From Comamonas fluminis (GTDB taxonomy: Bacteria > Pseudomonadota > Gammaproteobacteria > Burkholderiales > Burkholderiaceae_C): DNA of 64,000 bases. Under the pieces are notes generated by a model that was given only the letters and a program-made list of their open reading frames with translations, made no database searches and had not been told where the DNA came from. Below are positions 52,715 to 62,489 of the stretch, piece by piece; position 1 is the first letter of the stretch; every line of letters begins with the position of its first letter. The translations under genes and the position numbers were made by a program. The stretch spans positions 3,857,501 through 3,921,500 of the forward strand of contig NZ_CP066783.1 in NCBI RefSeq assembly GCF_019186805.1, written 5' to 3'.

Positions 52715-53287
52715 TCAAACCGATTTCGCTGCGCAGGCTGCGTACAGCAGCTCCAGCAGGTCTTCTGGCGAATTCTTGGCATCAATGAGCGCCATGACGG
52801 GTTCATCAAGCGCTTCCCACCAGTCGTCATCCCCCATGGCATCCATGCAGGCCGCTCTGTCCTTCATCTCCTGCGGGGGCTGGCCGTCTGGAAACTTCTG
52901 CACCACCGGCTCCAGAATCGCCGCCAGCCGCACCGCGCCCATTTCCTTCAAGGCCAGGATCAGTTCAGGCGATGTCACCCCCGATGGGTTGAAAAAATAC
53001 TGACCCACCCCGCCATTCATGACCTGCGTGTAGAAATAGCCTGTCAGATAGTGCATCTGCTCGTTGCGCGGCAATGTGGCGTAGCCTTCGGCCTCGGCCT
53101 TCTCATCAAGCTGGAAGGAATAGGCAAACATCCATGAATAGAACTCCGAGCCCTTCCAGTCACTGACATCCTTGGTACGAAACTTGAAGGCGCGCTTGCA
53201 TCCCTCGCAGGCCGTAGCTTCGGCCGACGAGCGGTGGCCGCAGTAATCACAGTCAATCTTCAAGCCCGGGTAGTGCAGCGCAGTCAT
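52715..53287 (-). CDS. DUF4375 protein with N-terminal zinc ribbon
   Basis: The 190-residue protein starts with a four-cysteine zinc ribbon (CDYCGHRSSAEATACEGC). It continues with a DUF4375/DMP19-like domain (YLTGYFYTQVMNGGVGQYFFNPSG, then EALDEPVMALIDAKNSPEDLLELL). Function unknown. It lies between the GNAT and VWA genes, transcribed against both, and so splits the MoxR/VWA pair. Confidence 0.8.
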   Translation of the reverse strand: MTALHYPGLKIDCDYCGHRSSAEATACEGCKRAFKFRTKDVSDWKGSEFYSWMFAYSFQLDEKAEAEGYATLPRNEQMHYLTGYFYTQVMNGGVGQYFFNPSGVTSPELILALKEMGAVRLAAILEPVVQKFPDGQPPQEMKDRAACMDAMGDDDWWEALDEPVMALIDAKNSPEDLLELLYAACAAKSV

Positions 53288-53467
53288 TCAGCATCCTTGT
53301 CTTCATTGCAGGCCTTCAGCATAGCGGCACGCGCCAATGCCCCCAGCTGTCGCCCACTCAACTGCTGCGCCTTGACGGGCTTGCAGCGCATCGCACAAGA
53401 TCGAGAGCCGCCACAATCTGCCTGAAAATGCAGTGGCCCTTTTCCCGCAAGCAACCACGACCCGCCC

Positions 53468-54655
53468 ATGCTGATCGACTTCTTCTACACCCTGCGCGCA
53501 GCCAAGCTGCCCGTCTCCGTCAAGGAGTTTCTGGCCCTGCTGGAGGCGCTGGACGCAGGCATCATCGGCCCCAAGAGTGAAGACCGCTGGAGCCTGGATG
53601 ACTTCTATCACCTGGGCCGCACCATCCTGGTCAAGGACGAGAAGCACTACGACAAGTACGACCGCGCTTTTTCCGCTTATTTCAAAGGCGTGGAAATGCT
53701 GGCCGACCTGACCAAGGAAATTCCGCAGGACTGGCTGCAAAAGCTGCTGGAGCGCGAACTCAGCCCCGAGGACAAGGCCAAGATTGAGGCCATGGGCTGG
53801 GATGAGCTGATGGAGACGCTCAAGAAGCGCCTGGAAGAGCAGAAAGAGCGCCACGAAGGCGGCAACAAATGGATTGGCACAGGCGGCACCAGCCCCTTTG
53901 GCCACGGCGGCTACAACCCGGCAGGCATTCGCATTGGCGGGCCGGGGCGCAACAAGAGCGCCGTCAAGGTGTGGGAGCAGCGCGCCTACCGCGACTATGA
54001 CGACCAGCAGGAACTAGGCACACGCAATATCAAGGTGGCCCTGCGCCGCCTGCGCAAGTTTGCGCGCCAGGGCAGCGAGCTGGAGCTGGACCTGCCGGAC
54101 ACCATTCGCGCTACCGCTGCCAATGCGGGCTACTTGGATATCAAGATGATTCCCGAGCGGCACAACAATGTGAAAGTGCTGCTGCTGATGGATGTGGGCG
54201 GCACCATGGACGAGCACATTCAGCGCGTGGAAGAGCTTTTCTCTGCTGTGAAAAGCGAACTCAAACACCTGGAGTTCTATTACTTCCACAACTGCGTCTA
54301 TGACTTCATGTGGAAAAACAACCGCCGCCGCTTTGCCGAGAAGTTTTCTACGTGGGACATCATCCGTAAATACAACAAGGACTACAAACTGATCTTTGTA
54401 GGAGATGCCACCATGAGCCCCTATGAAATCCTGCAGCCGGGCGGCTCGGTCGAGTACATGAACGAAGAACCCGGCGCCGAGTGGCTGCAGCGCCTGACCA
54501 ATGCTTTCCCGCGTTTTGCCTGGATCAACCCCGAGCCGCAGGGCGTGTGGCAATACCGCCAGAGCATCAGCATCATTCAGCAGCTGATGGGCGACCGTAT
54601 GTACCCCTTGTCTCTGAAAGGCTTGGAAGACGCCATGCGCATGCTGTCAAAATAG
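53468..54655 (+). CDS. VWA domain protein (CoxE-like) paired with MoxR
   Basis: The 395-residue protein begins MLIDFFYTLRAAKLPVSVKEFLALLEAL. It has a charged middle segment and a Gly-rich patch (GTGGTSPFGHGGYNPAGIRIGGPG, about residues 138-161), then a VWA-like domain in which the metal site reads MDVGGTMD instead of DxSxS. Such CoxE-type proteins work with MoxR ATPases; the partner here is encoded at 50966-51808. The tamA gene begins four bases after the stop. Confidence 0.9.
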   Translation: MLIDFFYTLRAAKLPVSVKEFLALLEALDAGIIGPKSEDRWSLDDFYHLGRTILVKDEKHYDKYDRAFSAYFKGVEMLADLTKEIPQDWLQKLLERELSPEDKAKIEAMGWDELMETLKKRLEEQKERHEGGNKWIGTGGTSPFGHGGYNPAGIRIGGPGRNKSAVKVWEQRAYRDYDDQQELGTRNIKVALRRLRKFARQGSELELDLPDTIRATAANAGYLDIKMIPERHNNVKVLLLMDVGGTMDEHIQRVEELFSAVKSELKHLEFYYFHNCVYDFMWKNNRRRFAEKFSTWDIIRKYNKDYKLIFVGDATMSPYEILQPGGSVEYMNEEPGAEWLQRLTNAFPRFAWINPEPQGVWQYRQSISIIQQLMGDRMYPLSLKGLEDAMRMLSK

Positions 54656-54659
54656 CAGC

Positions 54660-56573
54660 ATGCCCCAGAACCTGCCCTTGAAAAAGCCGGCCTTGAGGCC
54701 GGCTTTGCTTTTGGGAGCCGCCTTGCTCCTCAGCGGTTGCAGCCTGCTTCCCTCCAAAGACAAAGAAGCCGATGCCATGGGCATCGACACCAGTGGCCCT
54801 CCTGCCTTCACACTGGAGGTTGAAGCCCCCAAAGACATGCGCGAGCTGCTGGAAAAGCACCTGGAGCTCAAGCGCTTTCGCTATCAGCCCGATCTGCAGC
54901 GGCGCGAACTCACGCGTCTGCTGGGCGCCACTGACGCCAACGTGCGCGAGCTGATCGGCACCATGGGCTATTTCAGCCCCACCGTCACCGTCGAGCTGAC
55001 TGACACCCCCGAAGAAGGCGCCGAAGCGCCGCGCAAGGTGGTGGTCAAGGTGGACCCCGGCCCGCCCACCATCATCGAGCAGTCTGAAGTGAAATTCGTG
55101 GGGCCGAATGCCGAAGACGAACTGGGCCGATCTCAGCGCCTGACCATCGAAGAAACCTGGCCGCTGCATGTGGGCGAGCATTTCACGCAAAGCGCCTGGG
55201 GCGGAGCCAAGAGTGGTGGCCTCAAGGAATTGCAAAAGCGTCGCTACCCACTGGCACGCATTGAGCACAGCCTGGCCGATATTGACGCCGACACCAGCAA
55301 GGCCCGCATCAACGTGGCCTACGCCCCCGGCCCGGCCTACACCTTCGGTTCGTTGCAAATTGATGGAGCCCAGCGCTACGACCCCGTGCGCACCGCCCGC
55401 ATTGCACGCCTGCCCGAAGGCAAGGAATACGACCAGCAAAGCCTGCTGGATGCACAGCAGCGCCTGGTCAGCAGCGGCTATTACGACTCGGTCTTTCTGA
55501 CCCTTGCCGATGCCCCCCAGCCAAGCGAGAGCGTGGCGGCCGATGATGAAAAGCGCAAGGCCATGGCCAGCGAGGTGACTTCGCCCGTCATTGCCAAGGT
55601 GCGCGAGGCCAAGCTGCAGAAATGGGTTTTTGGTGTGGGTGCCAGCACCGATACCGGGCCACGGCTTTCCATAGACCATATCTACAACAAGGTGCCCGGA
55701 CTGGACTGGCGCGCCGTCAGCAAGCTGCAGCTGGATACCAAGAACCCGCTGATCTCCACCCAGATCACCGGCCTGCCCGGTGAAGACATGTGGCGCTGGT
55801 TTGTGGGCGGCAAAGTCGAGCGAGCCCCCGCTGGTGACTTCAAGACCAACAGCGCCCAGCTGCGTTTTGGCCGCTCCAAGGCCGAAGAGCATATTGAGCG
55901 CAATATGTATCTGCAGTACGACTTCGCCAAGACACAGGGGCCGGACGCACCGCCCAGCGCCTCGTCGCTGCTGGGCAACTATGGCTGGACGGGGCGCTAC
56001 TTCGACAGCCAGATATCGCCCTCCTCAGGCTTTGGCTTTGCCTTTGAGGTCGGCGCGGGCACCACACTGACCCCTCAGCGCACGCCATTTGGCCGGGCCA
56101 CTGGCCGCTATCTGACACTGATTCCTATTGGCGAGCGTGACGAGGAAACCAAGCGCCGCAGCCGCTTGTCGCTGCGCGCCTCAGCAGGCGCCATCATGGC
56201 CAAGAAAGATGCCGACCTGCCCATGACACTGATGTTCCTCACCGGCGGCGACAACACCGTGCGTGGCTACGGCTATCAGAAGATCGGCTCGCGCGCCGAT
56301 AACGGTCTGATCATCGGCGGGCGTTATCTGGCCACGGGCAGCGTGGAATGGCAGCGTCCCATCACCATCAAGGGCAATACCCGCGACTTCGAGCACGCTG
56401 TCTTCATGGACGCGGGCACAGTGGGTGACGAGCTCAATCACATGTACATGCGCGTCGGCGTGGGCACCGGCATCCGCTGGAAGAGCCCTGTCGGCCCGAT
56501 TCAGGCTGACCTTGCCTATGGCTTGCAGGAAAAGCAGTTACGCCTGCACCTGCGTCTGGGCTTCACGTTCTAA
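54660..56573 (+). CDS. tamA: Outer-membrane assembly protein TamA (Omp85 family)
   Basis: The 637-residue protein has POTRA-like repeats (about residues 50-260, for example GYFSPTVTVELTDTPEEG and YDQQSLLDAQQRLVSSGYYDSVF). It ends in a C-terminal beta-barrel carrying the Omp85 signature GGDNTVRGYGYQKIG and a closing LRLHLRLGFTF strand. It works with TamB to insert proteins or move lipids between membranes. The N terminus has a lipobox-like LLLSGCS, unlike Escherichia coli TamA. It is followed two bases later by tamB. Confidence 0.92.
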   Translation: MPQNLPLKKPALRPALLLGAALLLSGCSLLPSKDKEADAMGIDTSGPPAFTLEVEAPKDMRELLEKHLELKRFRYQPDLQRRELTRLLGATDANVRELIGTMGYFSPTVTVELTDTPEEGAEAPRKVVVKVDPGPPTIIEQSEVKFVGPNAEDELGRSQRLTIEETWPLHVGEHFTQSAWGGAKSGGLKELQKRRYPLARIEHSLADIDADTSKARINVAYAPGPAYTFGSLQIDGAQRYDPVRTARIARLPEGKEYDQQSLLDAQQRLVSSGYYDSVFLTLADAPQPSESVAADDEKRKAMASEVTSPVIAKVREAKLQKWVFGVGASTDTGPRLSIDHIYNKVPGLDWRAVSKLQLDTKNPLISTQITGLPGEDMWRWFVGGKVERAPAGDFKTNSAQLRFGRSKAEEHIERNMYLQYDFAKTQGPDAPPSASSLLGNYGWTGRYFDSQISPSSGFGFAFEVGAGTTLTPQRTPFGRATGRYLTLIPIGERDEETKRRSRLSLRASAGAIMAKKDADLPMTLMFLTGGDNTVRGYGYQKIGSRADNGLIIGGRYLATGSVEWQRPITIKGNTRDFEHAVFMDAGTVGDELNHMYMRVGVGTGIRWKSPVGPIQADLAYGLQEKQLRLHLRLGFTF

Positions 56574-56575
56574 AC

Positions 56576-59500
56576 ATGTCGGATCACAAGAATTCAGAGG
56601 GCGCAGCGCCCTCCACACCTGCCGCGCAGCCTGCGCCCCGCAAACGCCGCCGCTGGCTGCGCGCGCTGGGCTGGCTGTTCCTCACCCTCGTCCTGGTGGT
56701 CGTGCTGGCCGTGGGCGGCCTGCTGTGGTGGATTGGCCGCGATGATTCGCTGTCTGTCACCTTGCAGAAAGTGGCTGGCTGGCTGCCTGTGGAGCAAAGC
56801 CTTTCCGCCAAAGATGTCACAGGCTCGGTCAAAAACGGCGGCCATATCGGCTGGCTGCAATGGCAAAGCCCGACCATGAAGGTTGAAGTCAAGCAAGCCA
56901 AGATCGGCTGGCAGTTCCGCCCCCTGATTTTTTCGCGTGCGCTCAAGCTGGGTAATGTGCACATCGAATCGGTAGAGATCTCCAGCACACCAGACCCCGA
57001 CAAAAAGCCCAGTGAGCCACTGCAGTCGCTGACGCTGCCCGTCAAGATCGAGCTGCCTTTTCAGGTCGATCGCGTGATCTGGAATGGCCCGCCCGAAGCC
57101 ATTGTCGAAAACATCAACGGTATTTATGAGTACACCGGCAGCCACCATGAGCTGCAGATCAACAGCCTGCATGTTGCGGATGGCGACTACCAGGCGCTGG
57201 CACGCATACAGGGTGCGGCCCCCATGCAGACCAGCGTGGAGCTGCAAGGCAAGCTGAAAACGCCCAACCCGCTGCAAGCCAAAAGCGAAAACTCCACCGG
57301 CAAGCCAGCCGATTTGATTGATGTGCTGGCCAACGCACAGATCAAGGGCACGCTGGCCACGGAAGCGGCAGAGCTCAAAATCACCGCCCATGCTGAAGCC
57401 GCCATTCAAGCTGCCGATTCTCAAAATCAGGAGCAGGCATCGCAAGAAAGCAAGCCATCTGAAGCCAAGCCTGCCAAAAACCCAGCTACAGACAAGCGCA
57501 AGCCGCTAGAAAAATCAGAGCGGCCAGCCGCCTATGCGCCCCCCATGCTGGCCGATATTCAGGCCGCTATTGCCCCCTGGAAGCCTCAGCCCCTGCTGTC
57601 GGCCCAGGCCATGCTCAAAAATCTGGACGTTGCAGCCTTCTGGCCACAAGGCCCGCGCACAGCCTTGTCTGGTGAACTGCAAGCCGGCCCCGGCCCTGTG
57701 CAGCAGGCCGACTCTGCAAGCACCGTCGGCCAATCCCCCGAGCCCGGCACACCCAGCCAGCCATCCTGGGCACTGCGCACGCAGTTCAGCAACACCCTGC
57801 CCGGCCCGTGGGACAAGCAGCGCCTGCCGGTGCAAAATCTGCAGGCCCAGGTCCGTTTCAACAACGGCCAGTGGCTGGTGGACGAAGCCTTGATCGATAT
57901 TGGCAAAGGCCAGATCAATCTGGGTGGCAACTTCATCCCCTCGGCGCAGATCTTTGAGGGTGAGCTGAAGGTCAAGCAGCTCAACCCTGCAGACCTGTAC
58001 AGCAGCCTGGAAGCGGCTCCGCTGGACGGCAGTCTTGAAGCCCATACGCTGACGCCCCCTGTGCCCGTCAATCCGGCAGAAGCCGACGAAAAGCCAGCCA
58101 TGGCCGTTGCGTTCTCTGCGGATCTGCATGCCGCTGGAAAGCCCACAGGCAAGGCCTTGCGCATTCAGACGCTGGCCACCAAAGGCCAGTGGCAGACACC
58201 GCTGCTGCAGCTGGAGACACTGAAGCTGGATGCGCTGCAAGCCAATATCGACGCCAAAGCCATCGAATTCAACACCGAAACACAGCAGGCCAAGGCCCAG
58301 CTCAAAGCCATGCTGCCCGGTGCCCAGCTGCAACTGGCGGGCCATATGGCGCCCAAGGATGGTCAGGGCAATGCCACGCTGCAGCTCAGCTCTCTGAACG
58401 CTTTGACGCAGTGGCTGGGACGACTGCCCGGCATGAAAAACCCGCTGGGCGGAGCCAGACTCGATGGCGCCGCCCAGGCCCAGCTGGACTGGCGCGGCGG
58501 CTGGGGCGGATTGCTGCAGCGGCTCAACGCCGCCCCCGGCGCAGCCCTGCCTGCCAGCGGCCTGCAGCTCAACGCCGCAGTGCAAAGCGATCAGATTCGC
58601 TATCAGGCAGCAGACGCTGCCGCAGACCAGGCCCTGCGCCTGAGCGGCATGCAGCTCAAGCTGAACGGCAGCCCCGAAAACGCCAGGCTGACACTGGCCG
58701 CTCTGGCACAGCAGGCAGACAAGTCGGTTCAGCTTGATACCGCTCTGCAGGCAGGTCTGGCCAGTGGCAAGGGCGCCGCCCCGCTGGACTGGCAAGCCAG
58801 TCTGGAAAAACTGCAGGCGCAGCTCAAGCTGGGCAAAGACAAGCCCGGCCCCTGGGCGCTGCAATTGCAGCCCGGCGCCCCGGTGCAGATCACGCAGCAC
58901 ACATCGGGCAAGACCGTGCTGAACACCGCCTGGCAAATCAGCGCAGGCAAGCTACAGATCACACCTCCGCGCGGCAATAGCAATGCAGCAGGCCAGAGCA
59001 GCACCCTGCCTGCAGCGCTGCTGGAATGGGATGGCAGCAACTTCACCAAGGCGGGCAACGGCCAGTTCGGCCTGCGCAGCACTGGGCGGGCTCAGGGCAT
59101 TCCGCTGGCCTGGGTGGATGCCTTCAGCCTGGGGGACGATGAGCCACCACTGCAGGCGGCAGGCCTGTCTGGTGATCTGAGCTTCAATGGCCGCTGGGAT
59201 GTGGACACCATGGGCCGCAACCTCAAGGCCGAGTTGCTGGTCGAACGCGCTGCGGGTGACTTGCGTCTGGCTGTGGACGACGGCGGCAGCGGCACCACCG
59301 TGATTCAGACCACCGGCCCCACCGCCAAGAGCGCTGGCGGCACCCGCACACGCACCATCAACGGTGCAGGCATGCGTGCACGCATCAAGCAGGCAAAACT
59401 GTCAGTGCGCGCAGAAGGCAGCAATGTCACCACCCAGCTGATCTGGGACAGCGAACGCGCAGGCACTGCGCAGGCGGATCTGCGCACCCAGCTCAGCTAT

Positions 59501-60928
59501 GGCAAAGATGGCTGGATGCTGCCGCCCAATGCACCGCTGAGTGGCAAGGTCCACGCCAGCATGCCGGACATCGGCATCTGGGGCCTGTTTGCGCCACCGG
59601 GCTGGCGCGTGAAGGGAACGCTGGCAGCAGATGCCACGATTTCCGGCACCCTCAATGACCCGCAATGGCAGGGCAATATCAATGCAGATGCACTCAATAT
59701 TGCGTCGCTGCTCGACGGCGTGGATCTGCAAGATGGCGTGCTGCGCGCCAAGCTGCAAGGCACGCGTCTGGATATCACCGAGTTCCGCATCAAAGGCGGC
59801 AAGGGCAGCAACACCCGCATCCTGGGCTATAGCGGCAACCTGACCTCCGCCCCCACCGAAGGCGGCTCGCTGGTGGGCAGCGGCTATGCCCAGTTCACCC
59901 CACCGGGCCAGAGTGGTGAGCCGGGCCTGAGCATGCATCTGCAGGCCAAGGCCAGCAAGCTGCAGGTGCTGGTGCGCGCCGATCGCCAGGTCAGCGTCTC
60001 GGGTGATCTGACAGCCAGCCTGCTGCAAGGCCAGTTCACGCTGCGCGGCGATCTGACGGTTGATCGCGCCTCCATCATCCTGCCCGAGGAATCTGCGCCA
60101 TCGCTGGACAAGGATGTGGTCGTGCACTCTGCCGCATCGCGCAAGGCTGCGGAAGAAGCGCGCCTGAAGCAGGAGCGAGCCGACCGCAAGGAACAAGCCC
60201 GCGCCACGCCGCGCAAGCTGCCAGACATCCTGGTCAAGCTCAATATGGGCCGGGACTTTGCGCTGCAGGGCTTTGGCATCACAACCCGCCTGCGCGGCAA
60301 TCTGGAAGTCAAGGGCGCCAGCTATCTCGGCGGGCCACCCAGCGTGACCGGCGAGATCCGCACCGAGCAGGGCCGCTACCGTGCCTGGGGCCAGTCGCTG
60401 GATGTGGACAACGGCCTGATCCGCTTCAACGGCCCCATGGCCAACCCTTCGCTGGACATCCTGGCCCTGCGCCCCAACATCACGGTCAAGGCCGGTGTAC
60501 AGGTGCTTGGCACAGCCAGCGCACCCCGTGTGCTGCTGTACTCAGACCCCGATCTGCCAGATGCCGAAAAGCTCTCCTGGGTCGTCATGGGCCGTGACCC
60601 TACAACCGGCGGCGCCAGCAGCGCACTGCTGCAGCAAGCTGCCATGGCGCTGCTGGCAGGCGGCAACAGCAGCAGCGGCAAGATCGCTGGCAGCCTGGGC
60701 CTGGACGAAGTAGGTTTCAAGGGCGGCAGTGACGGCGACGCCGCAGGTGCCGCCCTGACCATGGGCAAGCGCCTCTCGGACAAGCTTTACCTGACATACG
60801 AGCAAAGCCTGTCCGGAGCCATGGGCATCATCTACATCTTCTACGACCTGTCGCGCAACCTCACGCTGCGCGCCCAGACCGGCGTCACCAGCGCGCTGGA
60901 CTTGGTCTACACCGTGCGAAAGGACTAA
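56576..60928 (+). CDS. tamB: Translocation and assembly module protein TamB
   Basis: The 1450-residue protein has one N-terminal membrane helix (LGWLFLTLVLVVVLAVGGLLWWIG, about residues 32-55). A very long beta-rich repeat region, expected to form an AsmA-like groove across the periplasm, follows, and then a C-terminal DUF490/TamB domain ending NLTLRAQTGVTSALDLVYTVRKD. TamB spans the periplasm and contacts TamA. An insertion rich in Lys, Glu and Ser (about 285-320) is low-complexity. The ATG lies two bases after the tamA stop, so both are made together. Confidence 0.95.
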   Translation: MSDHKNSEGAAPSTPAAQPAPRKRRRWLRALGWLFLTLVLVVVLAVGGLLWWIGRDDSLSVTLQKVAGWLPVEQSLSAKDVTGSVKNGGHIGWLQWQSPTMKVEVKQAKIGWQFRPLIFSRALKLGNVHIESVEISSTPDPDKKPSEPLQSLTLPVKIELPFQVDRVIWNGPPEAIVENINGIYEYTGSHHELQINSLHVADGDYQALARIQGAAPMQTSVELQGKLKTPNPLQAKSENSTGKPADLIDVLANAQIKGTLATEAAELKITAHAEAAIQAADSQNQEQASQESKPSEAKPAKNPATDKRKPLEKSERPAAYAPPMLADIQAAIAPWKPQPLLSAQAMLKNLDVAAFWPQGPRTALSGELQAGPGPVQQADSASTVGQSPEPGTPSQPSWALRTQFSNTLPGPWDKQRLPVQNLQAQVRFNNGQWLVDEALIDIGKGQINLGGNFIPSAQIFEGELKVKQLNPADLYSSLEAAPLDGSLEAHTLTPPVPVNPAEADEKPAMAVAFSADLHAAGKPTGKALRIQTLATKGQWQTPLLQLETLKLDALQANIDAKAIEFNTETQQAKAQLKAMLPGAQLQLAGHMAPKDGQGNATLQLSSLNALTQWLGRLPGMKNPLGGARLDGAAQAQLDWRGGWGGLLQRLNAAPGAALPASGLQLNAAVQSDQIRYQAADAAADQALRLSGMQLKLNGSPENARLTLAALAQQADKSVQLDTALQAGLASGKGAAPLDWQASLEKLQAQLKLGKDKPGPWALQLQPGAPVQITQHTSGKTVLNTAWQISAGKLQITPPRGNSNAAGQSSTLPAALLEWDGSNFTKAGNGQFGLRSTGRAQGIPLAWVDAFSLGDDEPPLQAAGLSGDLSFNGRWDVDTMGRNLKAELLVERAAGDLRLAVDDGGSGTTVIQTTGPTAKSAGGTRTRTINGAGMRARIKQAKLSVRAEGSNVTTQLIWDSERAGTAQADLRTQLSYGKDGWMLPPNAPLSGKVHASMPDIGIWGLFAPPGWRVKGTLAADATISGTLNDPQWQGNINADALNIASLLDGVDLQDGVLRAKLQGTRLDITEFRIKGGKGSNTRILGYSGNLTSAPTEGGSLVGSGYAQFTPPGQSGEPGLSMHLQAKASKLQVLVRADRQVSVSGDLTASLLQGQFTLRGDLTVDRASIILPEESAPSLDKDVVVHSAASRKAAEEARLKQERADRKEQARATPRKLPDILVKLNMGRDFALQGFGITTRLRGNLEVKGASYLGGPPSVTGEIRTEQGRYRAWGQSLDVDNGLIRFNGPMANPSLDILALRPNITVKAGVQVLGTASAPRVLLYSDPDLPDAEKLSWVVMGRDPTTGGASSALLQQAAMALLAGGNSSSGKIAGSLGLDEVGFKGGSDGDAAGAALTMGKRLSDKLYLTYEQSLSGAMGIIYIFYDLSRNLTLRAQTGVTSALDLVYTVRKD

Positions 60929-60985
60929 GCATGAAAACCGCCTCTAGTCCATGTACAGAAAGCGCAAGCAGCTATCTTTTCTGAT

Positions 60986-61294
60986 ATGCCAGCAACACGC
61001 ACAGCGCAGCAAATCGCAGCCGGCCTGCTCATCTCTGCCATTCAAAAAGAATGGATAGCAGAGATGGGCGAGCCCGCCGCCGCGCATAGCGAAGAGGCCA
61101 TGGATCGCGCCCATGAAATGCTGCAGGCAGCAGCGCAGAATCGACTGCCCGAGTTGCTGCAAGATCGCAGCATTGCGGAGTTTCTGGGCTGCGACTGGGT
61201 AGCGACACACACCCAAGTGATACCCACCATCCAGGCGCTAAATCAGCACATCCAGGATCAACATCCTTGTGCCAAGCCCGGTGAGGCTGGCTAA
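60986..61294 (+). CDS. Hypothetical protein, 102 residues
   Basis: A small soluble, helix-rich protein with no recognised family: MPATRTAQQIAAGLLISAIQKEWIAEMGEPAAAH, then LPELLQDRSIAEFLGCDWVATHTQVIP. No ribosome-binding sequence is obvious. It lies between tamB and the tRNA-Arg gene. Confidence 0.55.
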   Translation: MPATRTAQQIAAGLLISAIQKEWIAEMGEPAAAHSEEAMDRAHEMLQAAAQNRLPELLQDRSIAEFLGCDWVATHTQVIPTIQALNQHIQDQHPCAKPGEAG

Positions 61295-61315
61295 GGCAGT
61301 TAGAATCCAGCGTCC

Positions 61316-61390
61316 CTCTCCATAGTTCAATGGATAGAACGAGTGCCTCCTAAGCGCTAGATACAGGTTCGATTCCTGTTGGAGGGACCA
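61316..61390 (+). tRNA. tRNA-Arg (anticodon CCT)
   Basis: Full cloverleaf with encoded CCA end. The acceptor stem is CTCTCCA with TGGAGGG (one wobble pair). The D stem is GTTC/GAAC, the anticodon arm AGTGC/GCGCT with loop CTCCTAA, and the T arm ACAGG/CCTGT with TTCGATT. It reads codon AGG. A relic of a tyrosine recombinase begins about 110 bases downstream, as if the 3' end once served as an integration site. Confidence 0.95.
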
Positions 61391-61395
61391 AATTC

Positions 61396-61429
61396 AAGGC
61401 CAGAAGGTGTATCACCTTCCGGCCTTTTT
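61396..61429 (+). terminator. Rho-independent terminator after tRNA-Arg
   Basis: AAGGCC (61396-61401) with GGCCTT (61421-61426), plus an inner GAAGGTG/CACCTTC stem, then a T-run. Confidence 0.9.
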
Positions 61430-61497
61430 CTTTGTTCCTTCCTCAAGTCAAACATCGAGATAGGAAAGACAGTCAATCGGGTTGAAGACGCGGCCAA

Positions 61498-61887
61498 GAC
61501 AAGGGAACCAAGACGGGCAACACCCGCACGGTGGAGCTGACTGCCAATGCCCCGGAAGCATTGCACCGTCAAAAAGCAGACAGCCACAAGAATGCCATTT
61601 ATGTGTTTGAGACAGAGCAGGGCAAGCTTTTTGGATCCACGGACACTCCACTGGATGCATAGTGGCGCCCCGCTGTCAGCGCGCTGGGCCTGCGCTACCG
61701 CGATGCCCCGCAAACCCGCCACACCTTTGCGACCATGTGCCTGATGGCGGGCACCACGCCGAGATGGGTTGCCATGCAGATGGGGCACTCCATAGAGATG
61801 TTTTTCCGCGTGTACAGTCGATGGACTAAAGGTGCTGACTAGGGCGCCGAGCGCCGCAAACTGGATGCATTCATTGCGGGTAGCTAG
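61498..61887 (+). pseudogene. Tyrosine recombinase (integrase) C-terminal relic
   Basis: One frame reads TKTGNTRTVELTAN, a stop at 61660-61662, YRDAPQTRHTFATMCLMAG, VAMQMGHSIEMFFRVYSRW, another stop at 61840-61842, and AERRKLDAFIAGS. The RHTFA, MGHS and Tyr (VYSRW) motifs are those of phage/ICE integrases. The N-terminal part is absent, and two in-frame stops show it is dead. The final stop is formed by the TA target site plus the first base of the IS5-family element. Confidence 0.85.
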
Positions 61888-61944
61888 GGCGTGTTCACAT
61901 TAATAGTTGACTGCTCATGCAGGCGCTGACAATCCAGCGCCTGC

Positions 61945-62286
61945 ATGTACATCTCTCGCTCTCAATTCAAGCGCATCCGCCATCTGTTACCTAAGCCCCG
62001 TGGCAGTCGTCGTATCAGCCACTATCGCTTGCTCAATGCGCTGGCTTACATGGCCAGTAACGGCTGTAAATGGCGCGCACTGCCAACTCGATTTGGCCCA
62101 TGGCATACGATTTACATGCGTCTGTACCGATGGGCGCACAGCGGCGTTCTGGTGGAAGTACTTTCACATTTACAGCAGGACCGACTTAGCCAGTGGTGTG
62201 TCCAAGCGTTGAGTCTGGATTCAACCATCGTCAAAGTCCACCCTGATGGCTGCGGGGCTCGCAAAAAAACGGTCCACAAGCCATAG
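61945..62286 (+). pseudogene. IS5-family transposase, first frame (copy split by IS3)
   Basis: It carries the same MYISRSQFKRIRHLLP start and A7 slippery run as the copy at 19466. Its second frame is broken after EVIG by the IS3-family insertion at 62421, and the remainder (GVQDAPVYLLMDS onward) lies at 63779-64000. The element copy cannot make a whole transposase. Confidence 0.88.
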
Positions 62287-62489
62287 GCAGGAGCCGGGGT
62301 GGCTGGAGCAGCAAGATTCACATGGTGGCCGCCAGCTGTCGAGATGCTTTGGTATGGAGCCTGACAGCAGGCCAAGCCGGTGATGGCCCCGAAGGCCGTC
62401 ACCTCATTGAAGTCATTGGCTGAGATAGCCCCCTGAATCTCCGGACACGGTCCATCGTTTATCTTTGAGACAGGCATAGGACTGTGCGT

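Noticed and set aside
57515..58936. 473-codon minus-strand frame inside tamB
   Set aside because: Antisense shadow; composition is Gln/Leu/Gly-rich without motifs and tamB is continuous across it.
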